Shown: piece after piece, positions 35,401-43,546 of the stretch
Position numbering within the stretch: the first letter of the stretch is position 1
How the letters are laid out: each line of letters starts with the position of its first letter
NCBI GenBank assembly: GCA_012026935.1
Contig: VEPI01000062.1
Coordinates: 4,683 to 59,712 of the forward strand
DNA length: 55,030 nt
Reading direction: 5' to 3'
Source: Melioribacter sp.
GTDB taxonomy: Bacteria; Bacteroidota; Ignavibacteria; Ignavibacteriales; Melioribacteraceae
The notes under the pieces: model-generated
The model's database searches: none
What the model saw: only the letters and a program-made list of their open reading frames with translations
What the model was told of the DNA's origin: nothing
Program-made: the position numbers and the translations under genes

Positions 35401-36877
35401 CGTTCATATTGAGATCACGATAAACATAGCTGCCAACTGTGTTTTCGCAAACTTGTTCTTCACAGGAGAGAAATCCATTATCAACGGTTCCATTGTCAAA
35501 GTTTTCGTTAATTGCCGTAGCAGCATCGTTAAATTGTGAGAATGTATATCCGCTTAATGAACCGCCGCCGAGAGCTTGTTCGGCTAATGATAAGAATGCA
35601 TTAACAGTCGTTCCGGTAAATGGCCCCGTTGCAATTACAAGAGCACCCAGATCGGTAGAGTTGGTTCCTATTTTACCAGCAGCATCAAAATAAATATTTA
35701 ATTTTAGAGCGGTTAATTGTCCCGCGAGAACATTAATGCTGGTAGTAGGGTCTATATAATTTTGTGTTAACGCTGCAGGAGTATTTCCGTCCGGTAAATA
35801 ATTTTTTACAGCAGTAGCAGAAGTTAATTTTATTGTAAAATTTCCGCCGACTGTTAAACCGCTTGGAAAGACAGTTGAAAAATATAAATCTCTTATCTTA
35901 CCGGGGACGCTGTTAGAAGAACTTCCCCATCCGCCCTGTGTAAAAGTTGTAAATCCATTAAGATTACATTGGCTAGTTTGTGTATACCATCTAACAGTTG
36001 CGGTTTCTTCTTTCATATCAAAAGCAGGAGTTGCCAAAACTAATTTTTGTTTTAAATTGGCGCCCGCCTTGTATACATATCTTGTCCCCTGAGGTATAGA
36101 AACATTTGCTTTAACATTAATTGTTGCCGTGCCGGTACCGCTATATGCTAAAGTAATTGGCCCGACATGTCCGCTTGCATTTGTTGTTCCAGAAATTGCG
36201 CTTAAGGTTCCTATGGATGATGAAATAGTAACAGCCAATCCTGATATGGGATTTCCGTTTAGATCCAACGCATAAATGTCGAATGTTGCGTTTGTGCCCT
36301 GAGCTAATGATTGAGACGAAGGAAGTATTAGTAATGATTGAAGCGGAACAACATTATTGTGATTTGCAATTGCATCCGCAACAATTGCATTTGCCCTGTT
36401 CTTGATATCATCGGCTCCGGAAATTGTATTGATATCGGTATTATCGCTAAAATGCCAGATAGCAAATTGTATAGCAGCAGCTTCCTTATTTAGATTAGAA
36501 AGTATTCCTGCATAACCGGTTTTAAATGGGAAATAATGATTAAGGATATAAGTTATTTCTGAAGGCGTACTACCCTCATCCCAATAATCTTCATTTCTTG
36601 CTAAGTGGGTATTGATATCAATGCAGTAAAATTTTGTGCTTACAGAATTTAGTGTTCCTAAAAATAAACCGGCGAAATATGTATCGCGAACATTAGTATA
36701 TGGATTTATAAAGCTTACACCGGTACCCTCAGCATTACTTGTACTGATTTGTGCAATGCTGGTATGATCTTGCACTTTTGGTAAAAACTTACTCTGTGCA
36801 ATTACATTAGTTGTCAAACCGTAAATAAGTGATATAAACACTATCACTTTTAATAACAGTTTAGTATAAGTATTCAC
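32477..36877 (-). CDS. T9SS-secreted multidomain adhesin with thioester-type N-terminal domain
   Basis: A 1466-residue cell-surface protein. The start is set at GTG 36877 because a perfect AGGAGG (36884-36889) precedes it and a signal peptide follows directly (ends VIAQS at about 28). Domains in order, approximate: thioester-domain-like 40-180 with YCID (Cys85) and AIQFAIW (Gln137); Big-1-like Ig 190-265; an unassigned beta region; SdrD-B-like 480-585 (VYRDLNMNGTKDSGEPGIAG); DUF11-like repeats 600-790; choice-of-anchor-A-like 793-1060; a beta-propeller of YCF48/sortilin type with repeated KSTDGG blades 1095-1370; and a C-terminal type-A sorting domain 1385-1466 (NYPNPFNPSTTIEF...KKMILMK). Probably exported by T9SS and used for adhesion. 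Confidence 0.88.
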   Translation of the reverse strand: MNTYTKLLLKVIVFISLIYGLTTNVIAQSKFLPKVQDHTSIAQISTSNAEGTGVSFINPYTNVRDTYFAGLFLGTLNSVSTKFYCIDINTHLARNEDYWDEGSTPSEITYILNHYFPFKTGYAGILSNLNKEAAAIQFAIWHFSDNTDINTISGADDIKNRANAIVADAIANHNNVVPLQSLLILPSSQSLAQGTNATFDIYALDLNGNPISGLAVTISSSIGTLSAISGTTNASGHVGPITLAYSGTGTATINVKANVSIPQGTRYVYKAGANLKQKLVLATPAFDMKEETATVRWYTQTSQCNLNGFTTFTQGGWGSSSNSVPGKIRDLYFSTVFPSGLTVGGNFTIKLTSATAVKNYLPDGNTPAALTQNYIDPTTSINVLAGQLTALKLNIYFDAAGKIGTNSTDLGALVIATGPFTGTTVNAFLSLAEQALGGGSLSGYTFSQFNDAATAINENFDNGTVDNGFLSCEEQVCENTVGSYVYRDLNMNGTKDSGEPGIAGAVVELVQGTTVLATATTDVNGHYSFPNLVNGTYTVRLASSNFASGGVFFNTAQVKWYTKNSTSVNTTLNCNDNLSINFGYYKTCVSITKSSDKQSYIKGETITYSFLVENCGDIQLHGGIDVYDAMLKPTGDHLIKHIDILDPGQSTTFTLTYITGDNDCGQLVNTVRAEGHPVDGSATVIDESTWTVTIICEQKADLKIEKTVDNPNPQCDDNVNFTIKVTNLGPDSSSGIVVTDLLPSGLNYVSSTASQGTYNSTTGIWNVGTLASGAFATLIIKVKVDCGQLNNSAFDLGTAKDYNLFVIEDANQPSSDTQGKVAVGRDAYFATYSMGDQLPANSGDVLIVGRDLTFVSGAVYNGNVVYGHSTNLPQSSVSITGGTLRKDSPIDFAVEKSYLQNLSTTLSGYTVNGTTAFQYGGISLTGTDPFLNVFIVSGASLSTANNIAIDVPNGSVVLVNISGTSLSWTGGLTVTGTAITNVLYNFYQATDITISGIDIKGSVLAPFAAVNFVSGVINGQMICHSLTGSGQFNYALFGGHIPYDKKITNVATITSCSTPDPNSNNNSASATITITSTTGNNNDNGNGTWTNVCSFGPGEIIYTLAYYGNDIYAGTWGGKIYKSTDGGKNWIVINTGMNVSFIWSLNISGGVIFAATEKGVYKFNGSAWILTSLSGKDVHALVSYNGTLYAGTWGFGIFKSTDLGSTWIPFNDGLGAFLTIQSLTITSNGNIFAGTAGGGIFKCTDGTNWNKITCAYNMIWSLASTSTTIFAGTYGDGLYKSTDGGLTFTKVTSLNVAFVYSMSVDLSGKIYVSSLTNGVYMSSDNGNTWTSLGMSGYGVSAMVVNPSSDDIYVGTKEGQVYKISGNNNVTGVGDNYTTPTEYKLAQNYPNPFNPSTTIEFVVPQAGMYSLKVYNTLGQEVANLVENELASGLHKVTFDASRLASGMYIYKLSGNNVNVSKKMILMK

Positions 36878-37427
36878 TACTTTCCTCCTAAGGTTAATCC
36901 TATTATTGGTAGGCGAAGGGCAAGACAAATGCCATGGATAGGCTTGGTTTTCAGAGTAAAAACGAACTATTTAATGACTATTCAGAAAAGACTTTGTTTC
37001 AAAATGATATTGCTTGATGATATTGAGCCAAAGAAAAAGCACTAAAAACAAGGCTATTTTAATTTGGTTAATATTAGATTACGTACTGTATCTTTGTTAA
37101 TGTGTAATGTTCCAAAGCGAAAAAATAACGAGCTGATTTTATTATAACCCAATTGCTTTACAAATTTAAGGTCATTCTCAATTTGAATCTGAATTTTGGA
37201 ATGTTCATTATAAAAACGCGAATGATTACAACAAAATAAAACAAAGAGGAATTTTTAATTTAATAGTAGAAGCCTTTTCGAAAATCTTTTAAAAACATTA
37301 AATAAAAAATAATTTTCACAAAAAATTTACTATCTGTTAACACGTTGGGAATCTTAGTTTTATTGAGTAAATTATAAAAAGAAATTCAGATCAAAGTATT
37401 AACAAAATTCTATCCTACCCGAAGGGC
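36878..37427. promoter_or_regulatory. 550-bp divergent intergenic region
   Basis: Separates the minus-strand adhesin gene from the plus-strand receiver gene, so it must contain both promoters. Features seen: AGGAGG ribosome-binding site of the adhesin (36884-36889), and a direct repeat TGATATTG at 37005-37012 and 37018-37025, 13 bp apart. Otherwise it is AT-rich with no gene-like frame. I could not assign promoter hexamers reliably. Confidence 0.45.
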
Positions 37428-37805
37428 ATGGCCACAAATAAAAAGAATATCGTTTTGATTGAAGACGACGAGGGAATTACTCGGTTAATTAAGTTCAAGC
37501 TTGAAAAAGAAGGTTACGAGGTTAAAAGTTTTTTAAACGGCGAAAAAGTAATTGAGTATCTTGTTCGAAACAAACCCGCATTAATAATCTCAGATGTAAT
37601 GATGCCGGTTATTGACGGGCTTACTCTTCTTAAAGAAATAAAAGCCGATCCAAGAGTTTCTGATATTCCGGTAATTATGTTATCAACCCATTCACATGAA
37701 AGCGCCGTACTAGAGTGTTTAAGAGCAGGGGCGGCAGATTATGTTACAAAACCTTTTTCAACTACCGAGCTTATACTGAGAATTGAAAAAACACTTCTTA
37801 AGTAA
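37428..37805 (+). CDS. CheY-like response-regulator receiver protein
   Basis: A stand-alone receiver domain (125 aa) with no output domain. Acidic pocket IEDDE (11-15), phospho-acceptor Asp56 in SDVMMP, switch Thr/Ser (LSTHS, about 86-87) and Lys108 in VTKPFS are all present, so it should be phosphorylatable. No histidine kinase is encoded nearby. It heads the plus-strand run receiver, HEAT-repeat protein, GT2 synthase, LtaS-like enzyme, which suggests post-translational control of polysaccharide synthesis, though a separate promoter for the next gene (62-bp gap) is possible. Confidence 0.92.
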   Translation: MATNKKNIVLIEDDEGITRLIKFKLEKEGYEVKSFLNGEKVIEYLVRNKPALIISDVMMPVIDGLTLLKEIKADPRVSDIPVIMLSTHSHESAVLECLRAGAADYVTKPFSTTELILRIEKTLLK

Positions 37806-37867
37806 TCAAATCTCTTTTATATTATATTTATAATAATCTCTTATTAACAAATTAAAGCGGAAATTTA

Positions 37868-38935
37868 TTGTCTACAGGTTACAATTTTTATATACTAATG
37901 GCTCTGTTCGTATTGCTGCAGGTCGCATATTTTTTTATGGCGTGTATTTTTTTGCTGAGGGCAGTAAACTTTTTTAGAACCAAACGCCAAGAAAAATTTA
38001 TATCAAAATGGCAGGATCTAATCTTTAGCTATCTTTATTCGAAAGACAATCCGCAAAACCTTATATCACTAATACCAAAATCCAAATACAAATACTTATT
38101 TTCTTACTTAAGAACGTTTTTGTTTAATCTGAAAGGAGACGACCTAAACCGACTTAAGCAGTTAATTACCGAAACAAGCTTGCGGGAATATTTTTTTAAT
38201 AAGGCAGATAAATTAAACCGTAAAGATAGAGTTGAAGCAATTTATTTTTTAAAATATATCAACACGGAAGAAACAGTCAATTTGTTGATTAGAAACTTAA
38301 ACACACCAAGCGAATTGGTATTTAGAACAACAGTTGAAAGTCTTGCATATCTTAATGCGTACGGGAAAATTAATCTCATATTGGATGTAGCTAAAAAAAG
38401 AAAAAATTTAACAAGCGATAGTATTTTGTCAATGATTCTGAAATTCGATAAATCAATTTGTCCGATATTAACCGAAAGGCTTGACACAGAAAAATCAACA
38501 AAGATTCTTCTTATAATAATTACAGTATTGTGGCATTTTAAATATGCGGAAGCGCTTAAGAAAATTTTGAATATTTTGTTTTACAGCGGCGATAAAGCAT
38601 TGATAATTGAATCATTAAGATATTTGGGTGAAGTTGAAAATTTAGATTCAATAAATGCACTTAGATTTTTCTTGGGACATTCAAAGCCGGACATTCGAGT
38701 CGCAGCAATTGAAGCGGTAGGAAAAATAGGGGACGCTTCTTTAGAAGATTATATAATAAAAAAAATGTTAGATCCTGAGTTAGAGGTTAAAATAGCTGCA
38801 GCGAAGGCAATGTATAAATGTTCAACCAAGACTGAATATAAACTTTTTGAATATGCGAAAAATCCATCACGTCAGATAGAATCAGTTATAGCTCAAAGAA
38901 TAATTATGGAGAAAAGAATTTTAGAAAATGACTGA
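37868..38935 (+). CDS. membrane-anchored HEAT-repeat protein
   Basis: A 355-residue protein with one N-terminal transmembrane helix (about 8-33) and a long helical-repeat domain. The clearest HEAT-type repeat is at about 255-320 (DIRVAAIEAVGKIGDASLEDYIIKKMLDPELEVKIAAAKAMYKC). The frame begins with TTG 37868 preceded by GCGGAAA; an ATG at 37898 would cut into the membrane helix and is less likely. It overlaps the glycosyltransferase gene by eight bases, so the two products are made together and probably act together, for example as a scaffold linking the receiver to the synthase. Confidence 0.8.
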   Translation: MSTGYNFYILMALFVLLQVAYFFMACIFLLRAVNFFRTKRQEKFISKWQDLIFSYLYSKDNPQNLISLIPKSKYKYLFSYLRTFLFNLKGDDLNRLKQLITETSLREYFFNKADKLNRKDRVEAIYFLKYINTEETVNLLIRNLNTPSELVFRTTVESLAYLNAYGKINLILDVAKKRKNLTSDSILSMILKFDKSICPILTERLDTEKSTKILLIIITVLWHFKYAEALKKILNILFYSGDKALIIESLRYLGEVENLDSINALRFFLGHSKPDIRVAAIEAVGKIGDASLEDYIIKKMLDPELEVKIAAAKAMYKCSTKTEYKLFEYAKNPSRQIESVIAQRIIMEKRILEND

Positions 38936-40334
38936 AATCCTAAAAAACATAGTGCAGTACTTTAATTATTTTATTTTACTTTATTTTCTTGCAATAGGAA
39001 GCATTTATATTTTGCTAAGCCTTTTATCGTTTTTTAATTTAAAAAGGTATTTGAATAACCAAGCTTTTAAGGATCTTAAAGATGTATTCAAATTAAAAAA
39101 ATATAAATCTATTTCTTTAATTGTGCCCGCATACAATGAAGAAGCGGGTATATACACCTCCGTACTTGCCCTGTTACAGCTTGAATATCCTGAATATAAA
39201 ATTATTGTTGTTAATGACGGCTCAAAGGATCAAACGCTGGATATTCTTAAGGAAAAATTTAATGCAATTGAAGTTCCTTACCTTCCTTTCGGCAATATTC
39301 CAACTGAAAAAGTTAACTCCGTTTACATTTGTAAGAATTACAAAAATTTAGTGATAGTTGATAAAAAAAATGGCGGAAAAGCAGACGCAATTAATGTTGG
39401 AATAAATATCTCCGACAGCGACCTAATAATAGTTGTTGATGCAGATTCAATTATTGAAAGAGACAGTTTATTAAAAATAAGCTATCCATTTGTAGAAAAT
39501 GAAAATGTAATTGCAGTCGGCGGAACAGTCCGGATTGCAAACGGTTGTCAGATTAATAAGGGATATGTAACAAGCGTAGAATTACCAAAGTCATGGCTGG
39601 CTAAATTTCAGGTGGTAGAATATATACGTGCATTTATGTTTGGCCGGAACGGCTTTCAAATAATGGACGGCATCTTAATTATTTCCGGCGCATTTAGTTG
39701 TTTTAAAAGGAGTGAACTGATAAAAGTAAACGGATTTCTTAAAAATTGTATTGGCGAGGATATGGAGATAATTGTAAGAATGCATCGCCAATTAAGAAAA
39801 GAAAACCCGCAAGCGCTTATATCATTTATTCCGGATCCGGTTTGTTGGACCGAAGCCCCCGAGAGCAAAAAAATTTTGGGACTGCAAAGAAAACGCTGGC
39901 AGAAAGGAACGATTGTAAGTCTTCTGCTACACAAACAATTATTCTTCAATACGCATTATGGATTACTCGGAATGATAGTCTTTCCATACTTTGTTCTATT
40001 TGAAATGCTCGGACCTATTATTGAAGCTGTAGGTTATTTAGTCTTTTTTGTTTCTCTGATTTTTGGAATGGTCTCGTTGAACTTTGCACTCGTTTTGTTC
40101 TCCGCAGCGATTCTTTACGGAATTGTTCTTTCACTACTTTCGGTAATTTTTGAGGAATTAACATTTAGAAGATACAGTCGCCTTTCGCATCTCATAGAGT
40201 TATTTATAATTGCCGTGTTAGAAAACTTTGGATATAGGCAGATCACTCTTTGGTACCGCTTTAAGGGTACCCTGGAATACTTTCTAGGAGATAGGAAATG
40301 GGGACACATGGAGAAGAAAGGCTTTTCTTCTTAA
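38928..40334 (+). CDS. processive family-2 glycosyltransferase (PgaC/cellulose-synthase-like)
   Basis: A membrane polysaccharide synthase of 468 aa. TM helix at about 12-35, then a GT-A domain with PAYNEE (67-72), NDGS (96-99), DAD (171-173, metal/UDP binding), GED (276-278, catalytic base) and QRKRW (320-324, the QxxRW motif of processive enzymes), followed by three or more C-terminal helices (about 345-435). The full D,D,D,QxxRW set implies an inverting processive synthase of beta-linked glycans, as in poly-GlcNAc, cellulose or hyaluronan synthases; the sugar is unknown. Coupled to the HEAT gene upstream. Confidence 0.92.
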   Translation: MTEILKNIVQYFNYFILLYFLAIGSIYILLSLLSFFNLKRYLNNQAFKDLKDVFKLKKYKSISLIVPAYNEEAGIYTSVLALLQLEYPEYKIIVVNDGSKDQTLDILKEKFNAIEVPYLPFGNIPTEKVNSVYICKNYKNLVIVDKKNGGKADAINVGINISDSDLIIVVDADSIIERDSLLKISYPFVENENVIAVGGTVRIANGCQINKGYVTSVELPKSWLAKFQVVEYIRAFMFGRNGFQIMDGILIISGAFSCFKRSELIKVNGFLKNCIGEDMEIIVRMHRQLRKENPQALISFIPDPVCWTEAPESKKILGLQRKRWQKGTIVSLLLHKQLFFNTHYGLLGMIVFPYFVLFEMLGPIIEAVGYLVFFVSLIFGMVSLNFALVLFSAAILYGIVLSLLSVIFEELTFRRYSRLSHLIELFIIAVLENFGYRQITLWYRFKGTLEYFLGDRKWGHMEKKGFSS

Positions 40335-40366
40335 ACGATAAAATTTGTGAAGGGAAATTTTAAATA

Positions 40367-42349
40367 ATGAAAAACAAACTGATAGACGCCACCAAGTATT
40401 TTACTTCTTCATCGTTGGCAACTCTGTTTATTTTTTTTCTGATAAGATGTTATGAAATTCTATTTGTCTGGAAAAACATTCTAAAGCACGGAATTCAATT
40501 AAATCTTTTGTCTGTATCGTTCTTTTCGGAAATCAACTTCTTTTTCGAAATAGCAGTGATACTTGGAATTGTATTTATAATTCTAAATTTAATTCATCAG
40601 AAGACATCGAAAATAGTTTTAAATGTTGTGTTTGCATTGGTATCAGCAATATATCTACTGCTTGATTTATATTTTACAAAAACTTCAATTCCACTGGGCT
40701 CCGATCTATACGGGTATTCTGCTTTCGAAATAAATCAAACCGTTACCTCTGCCGGTGGATTTAACCCGCTCTATTTGGTCTTGTTGTTGTTATTTCTCGG
40801 CATTGTTTCCGGGATAATATTTTTGTTTCATAAGACCCGGTTCAACATTACCTTTATAAAATTTTATTTTATTCTAATTCTCGTTTCATTAATCTTTGGA
40901 GACCGGCTTAATCCTCAGCCGCAAAATTTTTCAAATACATCGGAATATTATTTAGCTATAAACAAATTGAATTTTTTTGCTGAGAAAACTTATAAATATT
41001 TTTTTGAGAAAGAAGATGCGTTGCCGATTTCCAATTATTATATAGATTCAGGTGAGGGCGAGGAAGTATTTTTCAAATACACAGATAATAATTATCCGTT
41101 TCTTCATGAAGAAAACACAAAGGATGTATTAGCAAATTTTTTTAATGTTGGCGATAAGAAACCAAACTTTATTTTTATTATCACGGAAAGTCTGGGAAGA
41201 GGATATTCGGGCGATAACGCCTATATGGGAAGCTTTACACCGTTTTTAGATTCACTTGCAAGGCACAGTCTTTATTGGGAAAATTGTTTAAGTACCAGCG
41301 GCAGAACATTTGCCGCACTTCCCTCCATATTAGGATCTCTTCCGTTTGGAGAAAAAGGTTATTCAGAGATGGCAGAAAATCAACCCGCCAGCTTTTCTTT
41401 AATAAAATATTTAAAAAGTTATGGGTATAAAGTACGTTTTTATTACGGCGGACATGCACACTTCGATATGATGGACACCTTCCTTAAAAAACAAAACGTT
41501 GATCTGATTGTAGATGAGAGTAATTTCGGAAGCGGGTATAATAAAATGCCGGCTAAAGGAAACGGTTTTTCGTGGGGATATGGCGATAAAGATTTGTTTA
41601 AGCGAGGACTTAGCGTGATAAATTCCGATAATCTAGAAAATCAACTGAACATTTTTCTTACACTATCCATGCACGATCCATTTTTAGTGGATAATCAAGA
41701 CAGCTACCGCAAACAGTTCGACGAGAAATACTCCAATCTTCATTTGTCGCCGGATATCATGACGAGCATAAAAAGTTACAGGGATATACTTTCAACGGTT
41801 CTTTATACAGACGATGCTTTCAGATATTTTTTCAATGAATACAAAAAGAGAGATGACTTTAAGAATACTATTTTTATTATTACCGGTGATCATAGAATGC
41901 CGGAGATTCCAATTACTACTCAAGTTGATAGGTTTCATGTTCCGTTAATAATTTATTCGCCGCTGTTAAAACACCCGGCAAAATTTTCTTCTGTCGTTTC
42001 ACATTTTGATATAACACCAACTCTTTTGTCGTTATTAGCCAATCAATACAAAACGGAAAAAATTTCTCTTTCAACATTTATCGGAAGCGGACTTGATACA
42101 ACAAGACAATTTAGAAATATTCATAAATATCCCTTGATGAGAAACAAAAACGAATTAATTGATTATTTATACGGAGAATATTTTTATTCGGAAAATATAC
42201 TTTATAAAATTCTGAATGATTTAAGAATCGTTCCTTTAGAAAACAAAACGATAGAGAATAAGATTGAAAATGAATTTGCAGATTATAGAAGACGCAATAG
42301 CTCAATGCTTCTAACGAGAAGATTAATTCCCGATTCACTCCTTAAATAA
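40367..42349 (+). CDS. LTA synthase/sulfatase-family membrane transferase
   Basis: A 660-residue enzyme with five N-terminal membrane helices (about 15-178) and a periplasmic alkaline-phosphatase-fold domain (about 260-600). Key residues seen: FIITESLGR (metal-binding Glu274), SGRTFAALPS (nucleophile Thr314), MHDPF, and FIITGDHRMPE (Asp-His metal site). Relatives are LtaS, OpgB/MdoB and EptA-type transferases, which attach phosphoglycerol or phosphoethanolamine to glycans or lipids. Placed 32 bp after a polysaccharide synthase, it probably decorates the polymer or its acceptor. It converges with the minus-strand genes 15 bp away. Confidence 0.88.
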   Translation: MKNKLIDATKYFTSSSLATLFIFFLIRCYEILFVWKNILKHGIQLNLLSVSFFSEINFFFEIAVILGIVFIILNLIHQKTSKIVLNVVFALVSAIYLLLDLYFTKTSIPLGSDLYGYSAFEINQTVTSAGGFNPLYLVLLLLFLGIVSGIIFLFHKTRFNITFIKFYFILILVSLIFGDRLNPQPQNFSNTSEYYLAINKLNFFAEKTYKYFFEKEDALPISNYYIDSGEGEEVFFKYTDNNYPFLHEENTKDVLANFFNVGDKKPNFIFIITESLGRGYSGDNAYMGSFTPFLDSLARHSLYWENCLSTSGRTFAALPSILGSLPFGEKGYSEMAENQPASFSLIKYLKSYGYKVRFYYGGHAHFDMMDTFLKKQNVDLIVDESNFGSGYNKMPAKGNGFSWGYGDKDLFKRGLSVINSDNLENQLNIFLTLSMHDPFLVDNQDSYRKQFDEKYSNLHLSPDIMTSIKSYRDILSTVLYTDDAFRYFFNEYKKRDDFKNTIFIITGDHRMPEIPITTQVDRFHVPLIIYSPLLKHPAKFSSVVSHFDITPTLLSLLANQYKTEKISLSTFIGSGLDTTRQFRNIHKYPLMRNKNELIDYLYGEYFYSENILYKILNDLRIVPLENKTIENKIENEFADYRRRNSSMLLTRRLIPDSLLK

Positions 42350-42364
42350 ACCAGACCTGTTAAT

Positions 42365-43534
42365 TTATTTTTTCTGTAATGAATCATAATAGTTATTTAA
42401 AATTGAACTAACCAGCGGCTGGTAAAATAACCAGAAAAAACTTTCTCTTTCGGCAAGATCGTTAGAAGGATACATAAGCCATCTAAATTTTGTAATTCCC
42501 CAAAACTTTGAAAGAATCATTTTAACAGGGTTATCGCAAAAATCTCCGCAGAAATAATAAAACTTATAATCATTATCATAATGTTCAATTACAGCAGGAA
42601 AGGGATTGGGAATATTTAGAGATTGTAAAATTGAATCGCCGCGCGAATTTGTGAAAATTTGAAAAACCGAGACAACATTGTTTGATCTTTTTGTTAACAT
42701 GATGTCGAACCAGTAAGAGTATTTTATTTTTTGTGGCAGATCAAACCGCTTCCGGCTTACCTCGTTAGAAATAATATATGGGATTTCTCCTTTTAAGTCT
42801 TTTTTATTTTCTAATATTTCTATTCTGTCGTCATTGTTTACCAAAACAATTCCCGATCCTTTAAATGGCCAATGATTACCATGCTGATCTTTATAGTCTC
42901 TTATTACCCAGACAGGAATTTCTTTATTAGAGGTTGTATCTAGAACATTAAAATATCTTCCGGTCCAACCGCTCCACTTTAATCCAAACAGTTCTTCAAA
43001 TTGAGTTCTAACTCTTCTGGATGTTGGCGGCGCAATTGTATTAAACTCGGTAAGAATTAATTTTTTCTGAATCTTCATTATGTTTAACAACGATAATTCT
43101 TTTCTAGACATTCCCCCATAAATTAATTGCGAACGCTCACCACGATAATTATCACTGTACCAATCTTTGCTGTAAACTCCGTAAAGGTCGGTCATATAAA
43201 TCATATCAAATTTGTCGGCAAGATTATTTAATCGAACATCATCAAGATTTTCAAAATCATTAATAAAGAATTTTTTATTTTCTTTGGGAAAGAAACCGAA
43301 ATAGTCGTCAGAAATAGAATATAAATTTCTATTTGGCATACAAAATTTATTATTATCTAGAATCCAATTAAGGGATCTGCGTTCGTCGCCGTCAACCGTA
43401 AGAGAAGTTTTATCAATCACGGCAATTTTTAATTCTTTTTTTGGTTTAAGTTGCCACGAAACAAGCATTATTAAAGGCAGCAAGGAAATTATTATTATCA
43501 GAAGAAAAATTAAGACGAGATTTCTTTTTTTCAT
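42365..43534 (-). CDS. unrecognised membrane-anchored periplasmic protein
   Basis: A 389-residue protein with one N-terminal membrane helix (about 5-27) and a large soluble domain, presumably periplasmic. The domain is rich in Trp, Tyr and Asp (for example LKWSGWTGRYF; YFCGDFCDNPVK with a close Cys pair; SFFWLFYQP near the C-terminus). I recognise no family; the first part (IAVIDKT..., then DMIYMTDLYGVY and RSQLIYGGM) is alpha/beta-like. It starts 12 bp after the YaiO-barrel gene and is co-transcribed with it, so it probably works in the same glycan pathway. Confidence 0.7.
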   Translation of the reverse strand: MKKRNLVLIFLLIIIISLLPLIMLVSWQLKPKKELKIAVIDKTSLTVDGDERRSLNWILDNNKFCMPNRNLYSISDDYFGFFPKENKKFFINDFENLDDVRLNNLADKFDMIYMTDLYGVYSKDWYSDNYRGERSQLIYGGMSRKELSLLNIMKIQKKLILTEFNTIAPPTSRRVRTQFEELFGLKWSGWTGRYFNVLDTTSNKEIPVWVIRDYKDQHGNHWPFKGSGIVLVNNDDRIEILENKKDLKGEIPYIISNEVSRKRFDLPQKIKYSYWFDIMLTKRSNNVVSVFQIFTNSRGDSILQSLNIPNPFPAVIEHYDNDYKFYYFCGDFCDNPVKMILSKFWGITKFRWLMYPSNDLAERESFFWLFYQPLVSSILNNYYDSLQKK

Positions 43535-43546
43535 TTTCTATAAAAA

